From positions 1 to 64,000 of the forward strand of contig NZ_CADEAR010000013.1 of the NCBI RefSeq assembly GCF_902825325.1: a stretch of DNA of 64,000 nucleotides. Direction: 5' to 3'. Every line of letters starts with the position of its first letter. Positions within the stretch are counted from its first letter, which is position 1. A program made the position numbers and the translations under genes. The notes beneath the pieces were generated by a model. That model worked only from the letters and a program-made list of their open reading frames with translations. It ran no database searches and was not told where the DNA came from. Shown one piece after another: positions 37,480 to 45,767 of this stretch. This DNA comes from Brucella tritici. Lineage in GTDB: Bacteria; Pseudomonadota; Alphaproteobacteria; Rhizobiales; Rhizobiaceae.

Positions 37480-37770
37480 ATGAACAGAAATCAGGTCAAC
37501 AGCTTGCGTAAGCTTGTTCTTGGCGCAGCAGTCGGCTTTGTAGTCTTGGCAGGCAACGCATATGCCGCCCAGATTTCCAACAACGATAGCGGGCCGCAGA
37601 CGATTGTGGTCACCGAAGGTGCTTCCAAGCGCGAAATGATCGTCTCGCCTGGTGAAACTGTTGAATTTTGCGCTTCGGGCTGTTTCGTGACCTTTCCGAA
37701 CGGAGATCGCGAAGCTCTGACTGGCGACGAAACGATTACGCTCAGCGGCGGCAAGGCTACGTTGAAATAG
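37480..37770 (+). CDS. Small periplasmic protein of unknown function
   Basis: A 96-residue protein, not recognised. It has a signal peptide (about 1-29, cut at AYA) and a mature domain of about 67 residues rich in beta-strand-type segments, with a CASGC pair that could form a disulfide. ATG 37480 has CGGGACGG just upstream; the earlier in-frame start at 37408 lacks a signal-peptide layout. A strong terminator follows. Confidence 0.7.
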   Translation: MNRNQVNSLRKLVLGAAVGFVVLAGNAYAAQISNNDSGPQTIVVTEGASKREMIVSPGETVEFCASGCFVTFPNGDREALTGDETITLSGGKATLK

Positions 37771-37790
37771 TCTTTCCATTTCAAGATGTA

Positions 37791-37824
37791 AAAAAGCCGA
37801 GGCACACTGCCTCGGCTTTTTATG
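37791..37824. terminator. Bidirectional rho-independent terminator
   Basis: AAAAGCCGAGGCA-CAC-TGCCTCGGCTTTT, a perfect stem with A and T tracts, serving the two convergent genes on either side. Confidence 0.93.
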
Positions 37825-37839
37825 TAGAAGATGTTTCGG

Positions 37840-40401
37840 TTAGCTGCGAGGCTTGAGGTTTTCCGGGTCGTAGAGAGGCTTGTAGCCAATCGAGGCGACT
37901 TCAACCGGATAAGTCTCTCCGAAATACTCCACGCTCAGTTTGCGGCCCTCCTGACAATAGGCCCATGGCAGGTAAGCGAGAGCGATGTTCTTGCCAATGG
38001 TTGGACCATATGCGACCGAGCTTGTGAAGGATCGACGTCCAAATTCGTCGACGAGCGTCTCTCCTGTTTCCGGATCCTGTACCGGCATGATGCCGACAGG
38101 ATAACGCGCGACGCCGCTGGAATCCACATTTTCGGTCATGACGAGTGTGCAGAGCATCGCAGGTTGGTGTTCGCGGGAGCGGTACTCCACATGCTTTGCC
38201 TTGCCGCGGAAATCCGCTTCCTTGACCTTCGGGCGAGCAAGATCGGCTTCGAGAAGGTTGTACTCTGTCAGCAGATCGGCGTTCTGGAGGCGCAGGCTCT
38301 TTTCCATGCGACGCGTGTTGGCATAGGTTTCGACGCCAACCGCAATCACGCCGGTCGAACGCAGCGCATCCCAGACGGCAAGGCCGTCTTCGTAGCGCAT
38401 ATGCAGTTCCCAGCCTTGCTCGCCGACATAGGAAATGCGGAATGCGGTAACGTCCTTGCCTGCAATCCGGATTGGCTTGATGGCAGCGAAGGGGAAGTTT
38501 TCCGCATCAAGGCCTTCCGGGTTCTCAACGACCTTCTTCAGATTCTCGCGCGCATTCGGGCCCCATATGCCGATGGTGACGTATTTCTCCGTCACATCGG
38601 TGATCGTGACGTCAAAGCCCTTATCTTCGGCCACACGGCGCATATAGTGGAAGTCGCGAGGCCCGGCATCGGCGCCATTGATCATGCGGATGCGGTCTGC
38701 CAAGCGGATTGCCGTGAAGTCGGCGCGCACCATGCCTTCGTCATCAAGGAAGTGGGTATAGATGCCCTTGCCGATATTGGCATCGCCGCCAATCTTGGCA
38801 GCGCACAGCCATTCCATCAGCTCTACATGGTCTGGACCTTCGATATCGTACATCGCAAAGTGCGAGAGATTGATGATGCCGCAATTTTCAGTCAGTTCCA
38901 GATGTTCGGCATTGGAGACGCGCCAGAAATGGCGGTTGTCCCATTCGTTTTCGCGCACCGGAACGCGATTGCCGTATTTTTCCAGCAGGTGCTCGTTGGC
39001 GGCATAGCCATGCGCACGTTCCCAGCCGCCAAGTTCCATGAAATGGCCGCCAAGCTCCACTTCGCGCTCATAGAATGGTGAACGCCTGATATTGCGCCCC
39101 TTGGAGAACGGCTCACGGGGATGAACGGCTGGATTATAGACCTTCATTGCCGTTTCCGTACAGCGATCCCAGATGAACTGCTCGGTCATCTGGTGCGGAT
39201 AGAAACGCGAATAGTCGATGGCGTGATGGTCGATGGATGTGCGGCCGTCGGTCATCCAGTCGGCAATGAGCTTGCCCATGCCGGGGCCGTCCTTGACCCA
39301 GATGGCGACTGCATACCACAGACCGCGCACCTTCTGGCTTTCGCCCATGGATGGGCCGCCATCGGTCGTGACTTGCAGGAAGCCGTTGAAGGAGTGGCTT
39401 TCGTTGTAGCCGAGCTCGCCCAGAATAGGTGTCAGTTCGATTGCGCGCTCTAGCGGTTCCAGAATCTGGTCCATCTCAAGATCGCGCTGCGATGGCGAGA
39501 GACGTGCTTCATGCTTTTCCAAAAGGTCACGCGGATGGCACAAGCGCGGGTTCTTTTCTTCGTAATAGCCCCATTCGATCTGGCCGCCTTCAGCAGTCTT
39601 CGGGTCGCCAGTGTCGCGCATATAGGCAGAGTTGCCCTGATCGCGCATGAGCGGCCAGCCGATTTCCTTGCCGGTGCCTTCAAACTCGCTATAGGGGCCG
39701 AAGAATGTCAGCGGATGGTCGATTGGCATGACGGGCAGGTCTTCCCCCACCATTTCGGCGATGAGGCGTCCCCAAAGGCCAGCGCAGATAATGACATAAT
39801 CAGCTTCGATGGTGCCGCGATGCGTGACGACGCCCTTGATGCGACCGTTTTCCACGATCAGGGACTGAGCCGGTGTGTTGGCAAAGCTCTGCAACTTGCC
39901 AGCAGCTTCTGCCTGATCAATCAGCTTGCCGGCGACAGTCTGCGAACGTGGGATAACCAGACCTGCATCCGGATCCCACAGGCCGCCTTGAACCAGACTT
40001 TCCTCGATAAGCGGGAATTTTTCCTTGATCTCCGCCGGTTCCATCAGTCGGGCGCGGGTGCCGAAAGCTTTACCCGATGCGACCTTACGCTTGATTTCAT
40101 CCATGCGGGCATCGTCGCCAACGCGCGCCACCTCGATGCCGCCAACGCGAGCGTAATGCCCCATCTTTTCATAGAAATCGATGGAATAGAGCGTCGTCCA
40201 GCAGGAGAGGAAGTCATGGCTCGTCGCATAGCAGAAATCCGACGCATGGGCGGTCGAGCCGATATCAGTCGGAATGCCGGACTTGTCGATGCCGACGATA
40301 TCGTTCCATCCGCGCTCGATCAGATGGTGTGCCACCGAGGCGCCAACGATACCGCCAAGCCCGACAATTACAACTTTCGCCTTTTTAGGAAACTCTGCCA
40401 T
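37840..40401 (-). CDS. FAD-dependent dimethylglycine/sarcosine dehydrogenase-like protein with GcvT domain
   Basis: Flavoenzyme of 853 residues that probably demethylates an N-methylglycine compound and passes the one-carbon unit to tetrahydrofolate. The N-terminal DAO domain has the FAD-binding VIVGLGGIVGASVAHHL (residues 11-27); a linker (FAO_M type) and the glycine-cleavage T-protein fold follow, with HFAMYDIEGPDHVELMEWL and VSYVGEQGWELHM-type segments in the C-terminal half. AGGGA lies 8-9 nt before ATG 40401. A GbdR-like regulator gene lies upstream. Sarcosine, dimethylglycine or a related betaine-derived compound fits; exact substrate not determinable. Confidence 0.87.
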   Translation of the reverse strand: MAEFPKKAKVVIVGLGGIVGASVAHHLIERGWNDIVGIDKSGIPTDIGSTAHASDFCYATSHDFLSCWTTLYSIDFYEKMGHYARVGGIEVARVGDDARMDEIKRKVASGKAFGTRARLMEPAEIKEKFPLIEESLVQGGLWDPDAGLVIPRSQTVAGKLIDQAEAAGKLQSFANTPAQSLIVENGRIKGVVTHRGTIEADYVIICAGLWGRLIAEMVGEDLPVMPIDHPLTFFGPYSEFEGTGKEIGWPLMRDQGNSAYMRDTGDPKTAEGGQIEWGYYEEKNPRLCHPRDLLEKHEARLSPSQRDLEMDQILEPLERAIELTPILGELGYNESHSFNGFLQVTTDGGPSMGESQKVRGLWYAVAIWVKDGPGMGKLIADWMTDGRTSIDHHAIDYSRFYPHQMTEQFIWDRCTETAMKVYNPAVHPREPFSKGRNIRRSPFYEREVELGGHFMELGGWERAHGYAANEHLLEKYGNRVPVRENEWDNRHFWRVSNAEHLELTENCGIINLSHFAMYDIEGPDHVELMEWLCAAKIGGDANIGKGIYTHFLDDEGMVRADFTAIRLADRIRMINGADAGPRDFHYMRRVAEDKGFDVTITDVTEKYVTIGIWGPNARENLKKVVENPEGLDAENFPFAAIKPIRIAGKDVTAFRISYVGEQGWELHMRYEDGLAVWDALRSTGVIAVGVETYANTRRMEKSLRLQNADLLTEYNLLEADLARPKVKEADFRGKAKHVEYRSREHQPAMLCTLVMTENVDSSGVARYPVGIMPVQDPETGETLVDEFGRRSFTSSVAYGPTIGKNIALAYLPWAYCQEGRKLSVEYFGETYPVEVASIGYKPLYDPENLKPRS

Positions 40402-40813
40402 TTTATGCGTCCCTAGAGCATTTCCAGCAAAAGTGCGAAGCGGTTTTGCGTCGGATAATGCGTGAAAAAGATGGATAGAGCGATTTCAACGACTCCGTAA
40501 TAACTGGAACCGCTCTAGTTGGTATTTGACAAAACCATAGTCGTTGGCTGGGCGCGACATTTGCCTTTATACGACATATTCGCAGCGTCAGACGACTGCA
40601 TCGCAGCTTCTGGAAATCCCGGCAGGTCGAGCATCGGCTGTCCTGTTCGCGACATATCCATCAATCCTGCATCTACAGATGGTTCGATCTGTAGAACTGA
40701 TTCCGGAAAAGCCTGTATGGTTTTGATTTTATTTTGAAAGCTGACAGGAGTGGAGCTGCTCCATTCAAGATGCAGATCCCAAGATGCAGCTCCATCTTTC
40801 TTTGGCGTCGTGC
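40402..40813. other. 412-nt promoter region with repeat and direct repeats
   Basis: Contains repeat copy 3 (40412-40517) and then three similar words: GCGCGACATTT (40552-40562), TACGACATATTC (40570-40581) and TCGCGACATATCC (40648-40659). These direct repeats lie upstream of the dehydrogenase gene and could be operator half-sites for the neighbouring AraC-type regulator. No supported ORF. Confidence 0.45.
40412..40517. repeat. Dispersed palindromic repeat, copy 3 (Bru-RS-like)
   Basis: Starts AGAGCATTTCCAGCAAAAG and ends CTGGAACCGCTCTA; about 105 bp. It is the reverse complement of copy 1 in layout, with nearly identical GCATTTCCAGC...GGATAATGCG half and a second half bounded by GAGCGATTTCA and GGAACCGCTC. 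It lies just before the dehydrogenase start. Confidence 0.85.
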
Positions 40814-41812
40814 TCAAGCGGCGATGAGCATTTTGCGCTCGGCGCGCTCCTGTTGTGGCGAGCGTCCGTATAATTCCCGATAGCATTTGGAAAAATGCGA
40901 CGCCGAAACAAAGCCACAGGCGACTGCGACCTCGACCACAGGCATAGACGATTGCAACAACAAATGCCGAGCGCGATCGAGGCGAATTTCCAGATAATAA
41001 CGTGCCGGAGACCGGCCCATCTCCTGTCGGAAAAGACGCTCCACCTGACGCCGCGAAAGACCAATCGTGTGGGCTACATTGATCAGTGCCTGCGGTTCTG
41101 AAAGATTGGCTTCCATCATCTCGATGATGGTCAACACCTTGGAGTTCTGAATGCCGAGCCGGGCACGCAGCGGCAGGCGCTGGCGATCCTGCGGGCTGCG
41201 GACACGATCAGTCAGCGCCTGTTCACAGATCTTGTTGACCAGATTGGCGTCGAAATCATCTCCGATCAGCTTCAGCATCATATCGAGAGAGGCGGTCCCG
41301 CCCGCGCAGGTGTAAAGGTTGCCATCGACTTCAAATAGATCGGCATAGACCTCGGCCTTGGGGAAGGCTTCCGAGAAGCCCGGAAGGTTTTCCCAGTGAA
41401 TTGCACAGCGCTTGCCAGATAGAAGCCCGGCAGCGGCCAGTATATGGGCGCCGGTACAAAGTCCACCGACTGCCACGCCGCGATTATATTCCTCACGCAA
41501 CCACGCAAAGACCGACTTGTTCCTGAATTCTTCCACATAAACGCCGGAACAGACGAATACCATTGAGGGGCGCTGCTCGCGTTGCAGGAAGCGTCGCTCG
41601 TCTTCCAGCGATGCGTTGACTGCGCATTCCACACCATTGGATGCGGTCACCGGTTTTCCGTCAACCGATGTCAATCGCCATCGATAGGCATCATAGCCCA
41701 GCATCCGATTTGCGATGCGAAGCGGCTCGATGGCCGTTGCGAACGCTATCATCGAAAAGTTTGGAACAAGAAAAAAGACAATAGACCGCTTAACCGATGA
41801 AGCCTGGATCAT
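40814..41812 (-). CDS. GlxA/GbdR-like AraC family transcriptional regulator
   Basis: Transcription factor of 332 residues with an N-terminal DJ-1/PfpI (GATase1-like) domain and a C-terminal AraC helix-turn-helix. The first part contains GGLCTGAHILAAAGLLSGKRCAIHWENLPGF; the second has LINVAHTIGLSRRQVERLFRQEMGRSPARYYLEIRLDRARHLL and VACGFVSASHFSKCYRELYGRSP. The Pseudomonas member GbdR activates glycine betaine/dimethylglycine catabolism, which matches the neighbouring dehydrogenase. An in-frame GTG start at 41884 would add 24 residues; ATG 41812 gives the usual length. Confidence 0.87.
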   Translation of the reverse strand: MIQASSVKRSIVFFLVPNFSMIAFATAIEPLRIANRMLGYDAYRWRLTSVDGKPVTASNGVECAVNASLEDERRFLQREQRPSMVFVCSGVYVEEFRNKSVFAWLREEYNRGVAVGGLCTGAHILAAAGLLSGKRCAIHWENLPGFSEAFPKAEVYADLFEVDGNLYTCAGGTASLDMMLKLIGDDFDANLVNKICEQALTDRVRSPQDRQRLPLRARLGIQNSKVLTIIEMMEANLSEPQALINVAHTIGLSRRQVERLFRQEMGRSPARYYLEIRLDRARHLLLQSSMPVVEVAVACGFVSASHFSKCYRELYGRSPQQERAERKMLIAA

Positions 41813-42107
41813 GCCCGATCGTTCCCATTCTCGAAGGCTCTGTCTGCGGTTCCCGACGCAGCTGAAGCCTTGTGTCTCCGTCACGACTCCGGGTGGTTTT
41901 GGGCCCGGTTTTCTCCGGTCGCTTTCAGACCGGCAACCTTGCTGCGTTAGCCCTGTTTCACAGGGGGAGGGCGATGGCGCAAACGAGATAGTGTTCTATT
42001 GAGACACAGAACGGGTAGGTTGCAAAGTGCGGCTAAATGCCTGCCGCGAAAAGGTATTTTAATGTCGGGAAATTGAGGGCGGATCGCATGATCGCCCTCA
42101 ATTGGCT
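41813..42107. other. 295-nt region with three tandem hairpins
   Basis: CCGGG...CCCGG (41889-41908), CCGGTC-GCTTTCA-GACCGG (41915-41933) and CCCTG-TTTCA-CAGGG (41951-41965) follow one another within 77 nt. They would lie in the 5' leader of the AraC-type gene if transcribed on the minus strand. The region is also downstream of the DUF1127 gene. Confidence 0.5.
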
Positions 42108-42386
42108 TTACTGCTCATGCTTGAATTCTGCCGTGGTTTTGGCGATGCCCGGCAGACGATCATCCACATTCGGCCAGCCGATATCGTGCAATATGTGCTC
42201 AGGTAGCGCTTCCAGCACACGGCGGCTACGCCTCACTCGACGCTCGTAAGACCAGATTTCCAGCTGCTTCTGTACTTTGGCGTAAAATTCGAGAAGCCAC
42301 GATGGTGCGTTCGCGGTCGATGATGTTGCCGTAAAGCGCATGACAGTTGCCCGGCCGTTGGGAGCGGATTGGCACTGAATGGTCAT
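42108..42386 (-). CDS. DUF1127 domain small protein
   Basis: A 92-residue protein whose C-terminal half has the Arg-rich DUF1127 pattern: RRVRRSRRVLEALPEHILHDIGWPNVDDRLP, close to the usual ...LxxLxDxxLxDIGLxR form. Small alphaproteobacterial DUF1127 proteins have been linked to RNA binding and phosphate or carbon metabolism. ATG 42386 has GAGGAGAG just upstream, so the earlier in-frame ATG is part of the ribosome site. Divergent from the LysR gene. Confidence 0.75.
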   Translation of the reverse strand: MTIQCQSAPNGRATVMRFTATSSTANAPSWLLEFYAKVQKQLEIWSYERRVRRSRRVLEALPEHILHDIGWPNVDDRLPGIAKTTAEFKHEQ

Positions 42387-42543
42387 TTTCTCTCTCCTCA
42401 TTCAGAAGGTTCGGTTGAGACGCTCGCTGCAGCTCTGCTTGTTCGTGTCTTGAATGTGCATTCGACTTGACGTTCAATCAAACGAAATATAGAAAGGTTT
42501 AAGATCAGAAAATTTGAACAATGTACTGAAAACGGAGTCCGTG

Positions 42544-43464
42544 ATGACAGCGCCCGTTCAACATCCCCTTCCAATGCTTGATATTGATGTGCTGCGCACA
42601 TTCGTGGCGATTGCCGATACGGGAAGTTTTTCCTCTGCGGCAAACGCTGTGTTCCGTACGCCATCTGCTGTTTCAATGCAGATTAAGAAGCTGGAAGAAC
42701 AGATTGGTGTTGCAGTTTTCGATCGGGATGCACGTTCGGTCACGTTGACGAGCGATGGCGAGATTCTGCTTGGATATGCGCGTCGTCTTCTGGCTCTCAA
42801 TCGAGAGGCTGTATCGAAGTTTGTTGCACCCACGGTGACCGGCGTTGTCCGATTGGGCTCGCCGGACGATATCGGCGAATGCGTGCTGCCGCTGGTGTTG
42901 AAGCGTTTTGCTGAAAGCCATCCCGGTGTAACGGTCGATGTGGTGATCGATCAGAGCAGCAACCTGCGCAAGCGGCTCGATGAACGCCGACTGGATGTGA
43001 CGCTGATCAATGTATCTCATACGATATTGAACAAAGGCGATGTGGAAGTTCTGCTGGACGAGGAGTTGGTTTGGGCTGGCGCCAAATGCGGTACGGCTTA
43101 TCGTCGTGAACCTCTGCCGCTTTCCATTTGGGAAGAGGGGTGCGCCTGGCGCGGCAGCGCTCTGGAAGCGCTTGAAAGCAGCGGTCGTCCTTATCGTATT
43201 GCCTATATGAGTTCGCATTCGACAGGACAGCGAGCTGCGATCATGGCCGATCTCGCGATTGCACCATTCGGTAAGACCCTGTTGAGTGATGGAATTGTTG
43301 CCTTGGGGCCAGAGCATGGTCTGCCTGCTCTGGGTCGCTATCAGCTAGGCATGGTTGTGAAGCCAGAAGCTGGCCCACACATTCAGGTTGTTGCCGACCA
43401 TCTGCGAAATGTTTTCGAAGGCTACCGCCGTTCCGGGCGCTTTGAGACGTTTCGCTCTAGCTGA
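42544..43464 (+). CDS. LysR family transcriptional regulator
   Basis: DNA-binding regulator, 306 residues. The N-terminal winged helix-turn-helix is LRTFVAIADTGSFSSAANAVFRTPSAVSMQIKKLEEQIG, followed by FDRDARSVTLTSDGEILLGYAR; the rest is the substrate-binding-like effector domain. ATG 42544 has CGGAG 6 nt upstream; the TTG 30 nt earlier is rejected. It is divergent from the DUF1127 gene with a 157-nt shared promoter, where it probably acts. Effector unknown. Confidence 0.9.
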   Translation: MTAPVQHPLPMLDIDVLRTFVAIADTGSFSSAANAVFRTPSAVSMQIKKLEEQIGVAVFDRDARSVTLTSDGEILLGYARRLLALNREAVSKFVAPTVTGVVRLGSPDDIGECVLPLVLKRFAESHPGVTVDVVIDQSSNLRKRLDERRLDVTLINVSHTILNKGDVEVLLDEELVWAGAKCGTAYRREPLPLSIWEEGCAWRGSALEALESSGRPYRIAYMSSHSTGQRAAIMADLAIAPFGKTLLSDGIVALGPEHGLPALGRYQLGMVVKPEAGPHIQVVADHLRNVFEGYRRSGRFETFRSS

Positions 43465-43689
43465 TAGCAGATCACAGTTTATTGGGATGGGAACTAATGC
43501 ATTCTCTTGCCAGTGAAAAACGCTGCGCTAGATTTCTTTTGTGACAGCCGAGTGAATCGGCTTCACCGCCAGATGCCGGGCAGGGGCTTCGTATGTGGCG
43601 GGAGGCATAACTGGTTTGAATAGACTTGGAACTCTATGCATCTGCTCCTTCGAAAGAGCAGAAACGCGCATCCCATTGGAGAGACTGTC

Positions 43690-43824
43690 ATGAAGCTGAC
43701 CCGACTTGTCCCTGTTGCTATCGTTCTCTGCGCATTTACGCTTGCGTCATGTGCAAATACTGTTCGCGGCGTTGGTCGCGACGTAAAGGGCACCGCCCAT
43801 GCGGTTCAGGAAACAGTAGAGTAA
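43690..43824 (+). CDS. Entericidin A/B-like small lipoprotein
   Basis: Membrane lipoprotein of 44 residues. The signal sequence ends in the lipobox LASC (Cys at residue 21), and the mature peptide CANTVRGVGRDVKGTAHAVQET matches entericidin. GGAGA lies upstream of ATG 43690. In E. coli the EcnA/EcnB pair acts as an antidote/toxin; here there is a single gene, closed by a strong terminator. Confidence 0.85.
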   Translation: MKLTRLVPVAIVLCAFTLASCANTVRGVGRDVKGTAHAVQETVE

Positions 43825-43833
43825 AGAGAACAG

Positions 43834-43863
43834 AAAGGCCCGGGTATACCGGGCCTTTTCTTT
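43834..43863. terminator. Rho-independent terminator
   Basis: AAAGGCCCGG-GTATA-CCGGGCCTTTT followed by CTTT. It lies 10 nt after the entericidin stop and touches the stop of the convergent glycosyltransferase gene. Confidence 0.9.
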
Positions 43864-45358
43864 ATGGAACCAGAAAATAGCTGACTGTTATGTGCTTGTC
43901 CGGTCGGGTTTTGTATTGAATATCGGTGGTGGCGATGTTGTATTGAGGCACAGCAATGTTCGCATTCTGCAATAGTGCTGCAATGCGGTCATTCGGTACA
44001 GCACCACCAAACCACATGACGAGCACGGGTGGTGTCAAATGCGCTCTGGCGTCCGGCGTTTCGGGATGCACCACACGCAAGGACGAATCAAACAATCTGA
44101 AATTGCCCGGTATCTGCGCATTGTCCGTCAGGATCGTCTTGAACGGACCTTTCGCCTGCACTTCTTCGTAAAGATGCCGATAGTCAAGTTGGCCATAGGG
44201 CGGCGAACTTGAACCGTAAGTCAGATAATAGCTCAGGACCGGCGGAACGATTAGCGCAACGACCGCGCTGACGACGGCATAGTCGATCAACGCCCTGTTT
44301 CCGATCCAATATCGCGCAAAAAGGCTGGCCATCAGTGCCGGAGTGAGGAACAGTACCGGCTGCAGCCAACGATCTTTTACGTTATTTGCGCCAGTAGCGA
44401 CAACGCCAACCAGAACGATAACTAGCCCGACAAGAATCAGGAGGCGTATGAACTTTTCGCCGACAGTGAGCGGGGCAGAAGGTGCAGTTCTCTTCTTCCA
44501 GTGAATGAGCGCGATAATGCCCGCGATTGCCAGTGCAAGGATCGAGAACAGAAACGCCGCTTCGACGAGGCTCTCGACACCCATCAGTCGATCGAACAAA
44601 ACATTGCCTGAAGCGCCGATCTCGAATTTGTTGGCGCGCGCCAGGACGCTTGATTTGTGGGCCAGCATCCAGAGTGCAGTTGGACCAAAGCAAATTGCAA
44701 ATGCCAGAATTGTAACGAAGCTTAACTTGGAAAGCAGTATGCGGCGATATTCTGGAATAAGAAGTCCCGTCACGATCAACATGAGCAGGAAGAATGATGC
44801 ATTGAACTTGCCGAGAAGCGCGGCAGCCATGGCGGCGCCAAGCGCGGCAGCGGATCCTGCATGACGCGCGCGCATATGCCAGGCAAAGGCCAGAAACGCC
44901 CAGCCACAACCCGCTGTTCCTGCAACCGAATGCGTCAAGGCGCGCTGCGATTCCCATCCGATTTGCGGAATGAGAAACAGTCCGAGCATGCTGGCTGAGG
45001 CAACAATACGCGAGAAGCCGAGCAATCTCATAGCGCCGTAAACGCTCAGGAAAAGGCTAGCGAGAATACTGAACTTGACGATCTGGAGCGTGAGCATCGA
45101 TGTGCCTAGCACTGACGCTACTAGATTGGTAATCCATGTATAAAGAGGGGGTTGCGATCCGCCATATCCCCAGTCCAGATACCCTATATTGGCGAGTTGT
45201 TCGGCGTCATCGAGACCGGCGCCGTTGGAAACGACGGTGACAAGAATGGTCTGGAACGCGAAATAGCACAGCACGAAAACTACAGCCAAAGGCAGGCCGA
45301 AAAACCTCCTGTCGGCAGTGGAAACAGCGGTGGCTGATCGTTGTGCAGTCAAACTCAT
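43862..45358 (-). CDS. ArnT/PMT-like glycosyltransferase family 39 membrane protein
   Basis: Integral membrane glycosyltransferase of 498 residues with about twelve helices. The first periplasmic loop holds an acidic pair in GAGLDDAEQ (around residues 40-48), matching the catalytic Asp of polyisoprenyl-phosphate-dependent GT39/ArnT enzymes, followed by GYGGSQPPLYTWI. Enzymes of this class add sugars to lipid A, proteins or polysaccharides from a lipid-linked donor. Acceptor unknown. ATG 45358 gives the usual N-terminus; an in-frame start at 45409 would add 17 residues. Confidence 0.8.
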   Translation of the reverse strand: MSLTAQRSATAVSTADRRFFGLPLAVVFVLCYFAFQTILVTVVSNGAGLDDAEQLANIGYLDWGYGGSQPPLYTWITNLVASVLGTSMLTLQIVKFSILASLFLSVYGAMRLLGFSRIVASASMLGLFLIPQIGWESQRALTHSVAGTAGCGWAFLAFAWHMRARHAGSAAALGAAMAAALLGKFNASFFLLMLIVTGLLIPEYRRILLSKLSFVTILAFAICFGPTALWMLAHKSSVLARANKFEIGASGNVLFDRLMGVESLVEAAFLFSILALAIAGIIALIHWKKRTAPSAPLTVGEKFIRLLILVGLVIVLVGVVATGANNVKDRWLQPVLFLTPALMASLFARYWIGNRALIDYAVVSAVVALIVPPVLSYYLTYGSSSPPYGQLDYRHLYEEVQAKGPFKTILTDNAQIPGNFRLFDSSLRVVHPETPDARAHLTPPVLVMWFGGAVPNDRIAALLQNANIAVPQYNIATTDIQYKTRPDKHITVSYFLVP

Positions 45359-45767
45359 TGCCCTGAATAAAAAATAACCTGTGCAGGCTTCACCGGAAGC
45401 GTTCTGCATTTCACAGGATTATGTCCGGATTTCAATCGAACAGCTCAAAAAGCTTTGTAACAAAGGCGTGTAATTGTGCAATTTTGCGGGATCAAGAGCA
45501 ATGGGCCAGATTCAGGCAACTATTTGTAGGCCTAAATGGCAAAAACCGCGCTGCCAGAAGGTGCACGGTTTTGCCAATTACGCATGGCATCTCCGCCGAA
45601 CAATACACTGGCGGGATATACTGAGCTCCGGTACGCAGTACCAGATCCGGAGCGTCGAGCCGAGGTGAACCCGTCTCGTGCTCCTTTCTAGCCCAACATC
45701 GTTACCGTACGGTTATCAGAGACTTAAGCAAATCTAAACAATGCAAGTTTTTTGCATTGGCGATTGT
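45359..45767. other. 409-nt intergenic region with two hairpins
   Basis: AAAACCG...CGGTTTT (about 45541-45571) and GCTCCGG-TACGCAGTACCAGAT-CCGGAGC (about 45628-45655) are visible. No supported ORF. The region could hold a small RNA or only the promoter of the glycosyltransferase gene. Confidence 0.4.

Noticed and set aside
37831-39081. Long open frame (about 416 codons) on the plus strand opposite the dehydrogenase gene
   Set aside because: Antisense to a well-supported flavoenzyme with intact GcvT motifs; composition is that of a mirrored coding frame and there is no ribosome site.
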